Source: Vibrio hepatarius (lineage in GTDB: Bacteria; Pseudomonadota; Gammaproteobacteria; Enterobacterales; Vibrionaceae). From it: a stretch of 64,000 nt of DNA. The DNA lies in contig NZ_JAHKPM010000044.1 of NCBI RefSeq assembly GCF_018860525.1, positions 52,938 through 116,937 of the forward strand, in the 5' to 3' direction. Shown in pieces: positions 58,401 through 64,000 of the stretch. Both the position numbers and the translations under genes were made by a program. The notes under the pieces are model-generated. The model did not search any database. It saw only the letters and a list, made by a program, of their open reading frames with translations, and was not told the origin of the DNA. The number at the start of each line of letters is the position of its first letter. Position 1 is the first letter of the stretch.

Positions 58401-58604
58401 AGATTAAAGGATCCGTTGCTAATAGGTTACGGCAAGTACAATGGCTTGTGATAAAAGCTATATGACATCATTGGGGATAATATACATCACGGTGTAAATT
58501 TCAGATACATACTTTGAAGGATAAAGATAGCAATCGTTCTAATACATTGATGTGATTAGGAGAATATCAGCGCTTGCTTGTAGCTAGCGCTGTTTTATAA
58601 AAAA

Positions 58605-58623
58605 GGCTCCTGCGGAGCCCTTT
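58605..58623 (-). terminator. Terminator after ccoG
   Basis: GGCTCC (58605-58610), loop TGC, GGAGCC (58614-58619), with a run of T on the minus strand after the stem. A second perfect inverted repeat, CAGCGCT/AGCGCTG, lies beyond it at 58568-58592. Confidence 0.82.
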
Positions 58624-58644
58624 AAAATTAATCTCAGATACGTA

Positions 58645-60063
58645 TTACAATTTTTTAATGAATCGACTTTCTACCGATATAGTAAAGTCATGGCTGTCTG
58701 CGAGGGTAAATTCTATGGTTGCGATAGCAGAATCAAGATTGTCTGGCTGCACCCCCAAACTCATTGGCAGGCTTAAGACCTCCCCGGGTAATACATTAAT
58801 GGTTTGTTTGCCATACCAAGAGGGATTCGGCAAGCCGACTACGCCGAGTTTATATTCTTGTTCTTGCTGCGTTTTGTTTATGATTTTCAGAGTGTACGTA
58901 TTTTCGATTTCACCCAGTCCATTTACTCTAAATAATTGGTTGCGATCTCGAAGTACGCTAAGACCAGCTGGATCTACAGCAGCAATTTGCGCAAAAAATA
59001 AGCCCATCATTACTAAAAGAATAGCACCGTATCCGAGCAGTTTTGGTCTCATTACTTTGGTATGCTTTCCTGACAGTCTATGTTCTGTGGTGTAACTAAT
59101 TAAGCCTTTCTTGTAGCCCATACGATCCATAGTGTGATCACAAGCATCAATACAAGCGCCACAATTTATACACTCGTACTGTAAGCCATCGCGGATATCG
59201 ATCCCAGTAGGACACACCTGAACACATAAATTACAGTCAACACAATCACCCAACCCAAGTGCTTTGGGGTCGGCTTTACGTGAGCGTGCACCGCGTGATT
59301 CACCGCGTTCAACATCGTACCCTACTATAAATGTATCTTTATCAAACATTGCTGATTGGAAGCGAGCATATGGGCATATATGAATGCACATGATGGAGCG
59401 CATCCAGCCTGCATTGCCATAAGTACAGCCAGCAAAGAATAACACCCAAAATACGGGCCAGAAACTCGCCCCCCAAGTAAAGAAATTCACAACTAAATCA
59501 TGTATGGGCACAAAATAACCAACAAAAGTAAACCCAGTAGCTAATGCGATTACTAGCCAGGCTAAGTGTTTCGTGGCTTTACGGAATATGAGATTACCTG
59601 TTAGCTTCACAGAGTCTTGTTTTCGACGTTTATTTGCACTACCTTCAAGCTTCTCTTCGAACCATATGTACATAAAAGTCCATACAGTTTGAGGGCAAAG
59701 GTAGCCGCACCATACTCGCCCCAAAAATGTAGTGATAAAAAACAGTCCAAAGGCTGAAATAACGAATAAAAGTGCCAGTAAGGTTAAGTCTTGTGGGTAG
59801 AGTGTGGTGCCAAAGAAGTTAAACTGTTGGTTACTAATATCCAGCAATATGGCTTGTCGGTCTCCATAGGGAATCCACGGTACCATGGTGAAGAGAATTA
59901 GCAAAAACCAGCCTCCATAGCGACGTAATTTCTGGAATTGTCCCTTACTCTCGCGCACGTAAATACGATTGCTTGGGTTAAACCTATCCCCTTTGGTTTT
60001 ATGAGTTTTAGGGTTAAAGGTTTTGGGAGTCACGTCTTTTACTTTAATTTTGTCCTGACTCAT
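58645..60063 (-). CDS. ccoG: Cytochrome c oxidase accessory protein CcoG (FixG/RdxA)
   Basis: 472-aa membrane ferredoxin-like protein with about five helices. It has a CGYLCPQTVW motif near residue 118-128, a NosR-type CIHICPYARFQ segment, then two 4Fe-4S motifs CVDCNLCVQVCP and CINCGACIDACD (about 265-310), and a C-terminal Ig-like periplasmic domain. CcoG acts in copper delivery for cbb3 oxidase assembly. The cco structural genes are not in this window. Confidence 0.94.
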   Translation of the reverse strand: MSQDKIKVKDVTPKTFNPKTHKTKGDRFNPSNRIYVRESKGQFQKLRRYGGWFLLILFTMVPWIPYGDRQAILLDISNQQFNFFGTTLYPQDLTLLALLFVISAFGLFFITTFLGRVWCGYLCPQTVWTFMYIWFEEKLEGSANKRRKQDSVKLTGNLIFRKATKHLAWLVIALATGFTFVGYFVPIHDLVVNFFTWGASFWPVFWVLFFAGCTYGNAGWMRSIMCIHICPYARFQSAMFDKDTFIVGYDVERGESRGARSRKADPKALGLGDCVDCNLCVQVCPTGIDIRDGLQYECINCGACIDACDHTMDRMGYKKGLISYTTEHRLSGKHTKVMRPKLLGYGAILLVMMGLFFAQIAAVDPAGLSVLRDRNQLFRVNGLGEIENTYTLKIINKTQQEQEYKLGVVGLPNPSWYGKQTINVLPGEVLSLPMSLGVQPDNLDSAIATIEFTLADSHDFTISVESRFIKKL

Positions 60064-60300
60064 AAAGCTTCCTTCTGGGCTAAAGGCGAGACTTTTTCGG
60101 TTCTCGCTCTATCGACAATCCTTTTTAAGTATTGTCTTATTTGGCGATGATTATATACGCGGCAATACTTTTATTTCTTTAGCGCTATCAACCTTTAACA
60201 ACAAAGAGCAGTACAGTTTTATAAAAAAAAAGCCTAACAGTTTCCTCATCTTCATGATTTAGATATAAAAATATTTTTAGATAAGGTTGGTGGGAAGGCA

Positions 60301-60567
60301 TTAATCTATAACGCCGCGAGCCTTTAATAATGCTGATTTAAAATCTAATTCTTGGTCTTTTCTTAAGCCTGGAATCATCTCATCTGTAGGACTGTTACGC
60401 ATTTTTAGGTGATAGATAAGCACATCGTCAGTCAGTTCTTGTATTGGCCCTTGGTATCCTGCTTCCTTTGCGAGTTGAATAATAAAAGGGATCAAATTCA
60501 ATTGCTGATCTTTGTTCCACTCTGATTCTAATAATTCGAGTAACTCTCTAATGCGATGGCATGTCAT
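60301..60567 (-). CDS. yihD: YihD family protein (DUF1040)
   Basis: 88-aa soluble protein close to E. coli YihD (89 aa): LAKEAGYQGPIQELTDDVLIYHLKMRNS near residue 32-60 and ALLKARGVI at the end. Function unknown. Proximity to srkA-dsbA parallels E. coli. Its leader holds a GGCTC/GAGCC hairpin at 60620-60633. Confidence 0.9.
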   Translation of the reverse strand: MTCHRIRELLELLESEWNKDQQLNLIPFIIQLAKEAGYQGPIQELTDDVLIYHLKMRNSPTDEMIPGLRKDQELDFKSALLKARGVID

Positions 60568-60671
60568 GGTCTCATTACCACACTTTTATTATTGATATGT
60601 TATTGAATGTATCAAATGAGGCTCTAAAGAGCCAAGAATTAAATCGATTGGAAGTGAAACGTACAATAAAG

Positions 60672-60697
60672 AAAAGCGCAGTATAGACTGCGCTTTT
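60672..60697. terminator. Strong intrinsic terminator in the yihD-spo0M gap
   Basis: AAAAGCGCAGT (60672-60682), loop ATAG, ACTGCGCTTTT (60687-60697). An 11-bp perfect stem with A/T runs on both sides, so it works in either direction. On the minus strand it directly follows the stop of the 54-aa ORF, and no plus-strand gene to its left would need it. Confidence 0.88.
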
Positions 60698-60699
60698 TT

Positions 60700-60864
60700 C
60701 TATGCCGCCTTGGTAACTTTGGCTCGAGTTGACGCCATTAATGCCGTCTTCTCTACTAAAGTCATTCCAGACGCGAGATTGTGTGTCGCTGGTGTCTTAA
60801 CAAAGCCACTACGGCGACGCATCGCACGGTTGGTGTGCGAACACCTGACTACTGTCGGTCGCAT
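60700..60864 (-). CDS. Possible 54-aa basic protein of unknown function
   Basis: ATG at 60864 with AGG about seven bases upstream opens 54 codons (starts MRPTVVRCSHTNRAMRRRSG, ends TRAKVTKAA), Arg/Lys-rich and without membrane segments. The stop abuts a strong terminator, which argues for a short real transcript. I do not recognise the family. The opposite strand is also open over much of this stretch (no start codon seen), so coding direction is not certain; a non-coding RNA ending at the same terminator is an alternative. Confidence 0.4.
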   Translation of the reverse strand: MRPTVVRCSHTNRAMRRRSGFVKTPATHNLASGMTLVEKTALMASTRAKVTKAA

Positions 60865-60912
60865 TGATTAACCTAACTGCCAGACATATCCATTGCCAAA
60901 CTTATGGCCTAA

Positions 60913-60996
60913 TTAGTTATGAGTAACACTAACTTTCTCGAGGTACTCTTCTGGCTTGCGCCATTCCAAGTAACTAATCAGGGAGTATGATATAAA
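60913..60996 (-). pseudogene. Possible degenerate transposase C-terminus
   Basis: A 27-codon open stretch between stops reads ...SYLEWRKPEEYLEKVSVTHN and then stop. The Y-L-x-W/x-x-P-E-E-Y pattern resembles the tail of IS3-like transposases, and there is no start codon upstream. If correct, this is the end of a decayed insertion sequence. The same bases can also fold into a compact three-way junction, so the reading is tentative. The rest of 60568-61173 shows only the yihD leader and the spo0M promoter region. Confidence 0.25.
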
Positions 60997-61173
60997 TTAC
61001 TTATATCAATGATTAGACTAGCACTATCTTTAAAATTGGTCGATATGTGATCGATGATGTTTGTCGGGTTTTACGGCAATTATGTGAGAGGAGATGGTAG
61101 TAGTTAAGTGCGAGTAAAGCTTACTATGGTTTCATAAGTTGATATGTAATTATATTGCAATCAGGAGTTGTGA

Positions 61174-61971
61174 ATGTCTTTGTTTAAGAAAACCCTGGCA
61201 AGCTTTGGTATAGGATCTGCGAAAGTGGATTCTATACTTCAACAAGAGGTGTTATACCCAGGACAAGCGGTGAATGTCACTGTGCATGTTTATGGTGGGT
61301 CAACAGTACAAGAAATTGATAATATAGAAATGAAGCTCTATTGTCGTTACATCAAAGAAATACCCGCCAATCAAGGCCGAGATGATCGCAATAGCAATCA
61401 TATGCGTCGTATTCCGACGAGCTATACGCTAGCGCACTGGAGTTTACCATATAGTTTCACTATTGGGCCCGGAGAGACGCGTGATTTTGAAGTTGAGCTC
61501 AACGTGCCTTGGAATACCCCTGTGACAATTGGAGATTCCAAAGTGTGGTTGGATACGGGGTTGAATATCGCTTTATCGAAAGACCCAAGTGATACCGATA
61601 TCCTTACTGTACGCCCAGAGCCGTTATTGGATGGAATTTTTGCTGCACTGGAAGAGTGTGGTTTACGTATTCGTCAGGTTGAGTGCGAAGCGGTGGATGG
61701 TTTTGATTTACCTTTTGTCCAGGAGTTTGAATTTGTGCCGACGACAGGCCCTTTTCATGGTCGTTGGCGAGAGCTAGAAATGGTGAGCTACAGGGGTGAT
61801 GAGCAGCTTCAAATGTGGTTTGAGGTTGATCGACATCGTAAAGGAGCAAGAGGCATGATGGCCAGTTTACTAGGCCGTGGCAAGCTCAAACGTCATTTAA
61901 CCATCCCGGTTGATACACCAGCAAAGCAAGCTGGTAAGCTGGTGGTGGAATATTTAGATAACAGTTCTTAA
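61174..61971 (+). CDS. Spo0M family (sporulation-control) protein
   Basis: 265-aa soluble protein with an arrestin-like beta-sandwich N-terminal domain (VLYPGQAVNVTVHVYGGSTVQEIDNIEMKLYCRY; PYSFTIGPGETRDFEVELNVPWNTPVTIG) and a C-terminal domain typical of Spo0M homologues. Non-sporulating bacteria carry this family; its role here is unknown. Preceded by AGGAG and transcribed alone. Confidence 0.88.
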   Translation: MSLFKKTLASFGIGSAKVDSILQQEVLYPGQAVNVTVHVYGGSTVQEIDNIEMKLYCRYIKEIPANQGRDDRNSNHMRRIPTSYTLAHWSLPYSFTIGPGETRDFEVELNVPWNTPVTIGDSKVWLDTGLNIALSKDPSDTDILTVRPEPLLDGIFAALEECGLRIRQVECEAVDGFDLPFVQEFEFVPTTGPFHGRWRELEMVSYRGDEQLQMWFEVDRHRKGARGMMASLLGRGKLKRHLTIPVDTPAKQAGKLVVEYLDNSS

Positions 61972-62051
61972 CTTAAAATTAACAACTTTAGCTTACACTT
62001 GTAAGCTCAGTGTGTCATAATTTGAGTAATTATTCCAAAGTGTGATTGATT

Positions 62052-62705
62052 ATGACAACCCAACCCAGTTCCTTATATAGCGTTAAAGAAGAGTTGGCAA
62101 ATACACTGACCCATGGTTTTGGAATGCTATTAGGGGTTGTTGGCCTGATTCTATTGTTGATAAAGGCTATCGATAATAATGCTGATATTCTCACGATTAC
62201 TAGCATGAGTATTTATGGTACTAGTATAATAGTGCTATTTCTCGCTTCAACGCTATATCATGCGATTTCCTCTCAGAAAGCCAAAAAGGCACTGAAAACA
62301 TTTGACCACTGTGCAATTTACCTTTTGATTGCTGGCAGTTATACGCCTTTTCTTTTGGTGAGCTTGAGGACCCCTCTTGCGATTGGATTAATGATTGTCA
62401 TATGGGTATTAGCCTTGATGGGGGTTATTATGAAATTGGCATTTGTTTACCGTTTTGAAAAGTTATCACTAGTAACCTATTTAATGATGGGCTGGCTTTC
62501 GTTGGTGGTAATTTATCAGTTAGCGCTAAACCTAGAGATTGGCGGTTTGGCCCTTTTGGCGGTCGGTGGAATCATTTACTCACTTGGAGTGATTTTTTAT
62601 GTTGCGAAGCGCATTCCATTTAACCATGCGATTTGGCATGGTTTTGTTTTGGTCGGCTGCGCTTGTCATTTCTTTGCGATTTACTTGTACGTAGATCCTG
62701 TTTAG
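62052..62705 (+). CDS. trhA: Hemolysin III / PAQR family membrane protein
   Basis: 217-aa, seven-helix membrane protein of the YqfA/TrhA branch. Family residues: [16 protein letters not shown] (opening), STLYHAI and [17 protein letters not shown] (about 65-100) with conserved His/Asp, and [19 protein letters not shown] near the end with metal-binding histidines. The ATG at 62052 is preferred over a TTG two codons upstream. TrhA affects membrane energetics in E. coli. Overlaps the convergent DUF3157-like gene by 4 bp. Confidence 0.88.
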   Translation: MTTQPSSLYSVKEELANTLTHGFGMLLGVVGLILLLIKAIDNNADILTITSMSIYGTSIIVLFLASTLYHAISSQKAKKALKTFDHCAIYLLIAGSYTPFLLVSLRTPLAIGLMIVIWVLALMGVIMKLAFVYRFEKLSLVTYLMMGWLSLVVIYQLALNLEIGGLALLAVGGIIYSLGVIFYVAKRIPFNHAIWHGFVLVGCACHFFAIYLYVDPV

Positions 62706-63262
62706 CGAGTGATAAGACTGGTAATTCTGGCGGTAACAAAATACTGATCCTGTTTAATAACGTCTAATTCTATATTTTTACCTTGTTCCACTTGCTGAGG
62801 GCGAAGGTAAGTATCAGGCATGCGTTTTATCGATTGCCATATTTTTATATGTTTCTTAGACAAGACTTTTTTGCTTGCTGTTGATACTTCAATTTCAGCT
62901 TCCACAAGTATGACTGAGTTTAGGCTTTGATTGGTTATCGACGTCGGAATTATTAGCGTTTGATTATCGTAACTTGGCACTCCAAGTAGAACATCAATAC
63001 CAGAATCTGATAGCTGCATAGTTGGACGCATACTATCTAACCTCACCATGCTACCTACGGTTTTGCCGATAAGTGGGATAGAGGCCAGCTGAGTCTTTTC
63101 TGTGGCCTTGATTTCTGTTTGTGCAGAGGTTGTGTTAGCCATATATTGCCAAGTAAAGTCATCATTCAATATGACCTGGCGACCATCATCTAAAGTGACC
63201 GTTTGATCTGCTATAGCAGTCGATGCTGCGAGTAAGGCAAATAACCCTAAAAACCTATACAT
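62702..63262 (-). CDS. Periplasmic protein of the DUF3157 type
   Basis: 186-aa exported protein: signal peptide [18 protein letters not shown], then [23 protein letters not shown], a short N-terminal motif I associate with DUF3157. No catalytic motif is seen. Lies 9 bp downstream of the second trkH in the same direction, so probably cotranscribed with it. Confidence 0.72.
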   Translation of the reverse strand: MYRFLGLFALLAASTAIADQTVTLDDGRQVILNDDFTWQYMANTTSAQTEIKATEKTQLASIPLIGKTVGSMVRLDSMRPTMQLSDSGIDVLLGVPSYDNQTLIIPTSITNQSLNSVILVEAEIEVSTASKKVLSKKHIKIWQSIKRMPDTYLRPQQVEQGKNIELDVIKQDQYFVTARITSLITR

Positions 63263-63271
63263 TCTGTATCC

Positions 63272-64000
63272 TTAGCGCTTCCAAAATGCTGGAAAAAATA
63301 GTACCAACAAAGTGAGTATTTCAAGTCGTCCCATCAGCATGCCAAAACTTAGCAGCCATTTTGCCATATCTGGAAGAGGGGAAAAGTTACCCGTTGGACC
63401 GATAATATCCCCCATCCCTGGGCCGACATTAGCCACAGCGGTAATTGAACCAGAAATGCTAGTGATAGGATCTAAGCCCAAGGCACTTAGGCAGCCAGCA
63501 ATGAAAATTATGGTGACGAAAAACATCAGTACAAATGCGACGACTGAGCGAACAATGTCATCATTAACTGGTCTTTGATTATAACGTTGTACAAATACAC
63601 CAGAAGGGTGAATGAGCTTCATCATTTGTTTATTGAGCAGAGTGATCGCTATTTGAAAGCGAAAAATCTTGATTCCTCCAGAGGTGGAACCGGAACAAGC
63701 GCCTGCCATCATCAAAAACGCAAATAAAGTGGTTGGTAACGCTCCCCAGGCGGTAAAGTCTTCCAAGCCAAACCCTGTGGTCGTTAATACGGAAACAATA
63801 TTAAACATAGAGACACGTAAGGCGTCCATAATGTTGTAGCCATCACGAAAGATTAGCCAGCCTGAAATGATGAAACTAGCACTGAGAAAGAGATATGTGA
63901 AGCCTTTGACTTGAGCATCATTGAAGAGTTGATCGATTCTTCGTTTACGCAGCGCTGCAATAAACAGTAGGAAAGGTAAGCCGCCGAGAAACATAAATAA
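63272..64000 (-). CDS. trkH: Second TrkH-family potassium transporter (5' end outside window)
   Basis: The C-terminal 242 codons of a TrkH/KtrB-type transporter; the frame is open to the window edge, so the start lies beyond 64000. Readable motifs: VLTTTGFGLEDF (third selectivity loop), GACSGSTSGGIKIF (gating loop), AVANVGPGMGD (fourth loop) and a terminal LMGRLEILTLLVLFFPAFWKR. It differs clearly from the TrkH at 2.7 kb (for example STSGG in place of STGGG), so it is a paralogue rather than a repeat. Confidence 0.92.
   Translation of the reverse strand, partial: LFMFLGGLPFLLFIAALRKRRIDQLFNDAQVKGFTYLFLSASFIISGWLIFRDGYNIMDALRVSMFNIVSVLTTTGFGLEDFTAWGALPTTLFAFLMMAGACSGSTSGGIKIFRFQIAITLLNKQMMKLIHPSGVFVQRYNQRPVNDDIVRSVVAFVLMFFVTIIFIAGCLSALGLDPITSISGSITAVANVGPGMGDIIGPTGNFSPLPDMAKWLLSFGMLMGRLEILTLLVLFFPAFWKR

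Noticed and set aside
60840..60930. Integron attC-like sequence in the yihD-spo0M gap
   Set aside because: GTTAG-type motifs occur but there is no paired inverse core, no imperfect palindrome of attC type and no neighbouring cassette or integrase.

Overview
The window is an origin-proximal stretch of a gammaproteobacterial chromosome, almost certainly chromosome 1 of a Vibrio. I base this on the gene order (mnmG, oriC, mioC, mnmE, yidC, yidD, rnpA, rpmH, an amino-acid ABC transporter, dnaA, dnaN, recF, gyrB), a complete oriC between mnmG and mioC, a TrkH closely resembling the Vibrio parahaemolyticus protein as I remember it, and an uncharacterised-family content (DUF2860-, DUF3157- and MneA-like proteins) that I associate with vibrios. 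No species is assigned. Nearly everything is core genome; I see no prophage, integron, CRISPR or defence island.

Layout, left to right. 1-2.1 kb: a 16S rRNA gene on the minus strand with boxA and two strong promoters; 23S and 5S lie outside. 2.1-4.8 kb: yigZ-trkH-hemG (minus). 5.0-8.4 kb: the fatty-acid oxidation operon fadBA (plus) behind a FadR-like operator. 8.4-10.7 kb: the divergent punR/punC pair. 10.7-12.1 kb: glmU. 12.2-19.2 kb: the complete F1Fo ATP synthase operon atpIBEFHAGDC (minus). 19.4-23.6 kb: parB, parA, rsmG, mnmG. 23.62-24.07 kb: oriC with AT-rich 12-mers, DnaA boxes and dense GATC sites. 24.1-28.4 kb: mioC, mnmE, yidC, yidD, rnpA, rpmH (minus). 28.7-30.9 kb: an amino-acid (probably cystine) ABC transporter. 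31.3-37.4 kb: dnaA-dnaN-recF-gyrB (plus). 37.4-38.3 kb: the small heat-shock gene ibpA behind a pentanucleotide repeat and a ROSE-like RNA thermometer. 38.3-42.8 kb: avtA and glyQS (minus). 42.9-45 kb: small genes, the manganese exporter mneA and tusA. 45-52.9 kb: acuI and the ilvLGMEDA operon with its leader peptide and attenuator. 53-60.6 kb: comM, an outer-membrane barrel, yihG, srkA-dsbA, ccoG and yihD. 60.6-61.2 kb: a gene-poor gap with a small ORF, a terminator and a possibly degenerate mobile-element remnant. 61.2-64 kb: a Spo0M homologue, a hemolysin-III family gene, a DUF3157-like gene and the 3' part of a second trkH.

Functionally the region combines replication initiation and segregation (oriC, dnaA, dnaN, gyrB, parAB), translation and tRNA modification (16S, mnmE, mnmG, rsmG, rpmH, rnpA, glyQS, tusA), energy and membrane biogenesis (atp, yidC, ccoG) and central metabolism (fad, ilv, glmU). 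The least routine signals are regulatory RNA and DNA elements: the ibpA leader (repeat plus thermometer), the chain of alternative stems ahead of fadB, the newly read ilvL peptide, the inverted repeat ahead of mneA, and the unexplained 60.7-61.0 kb segment.
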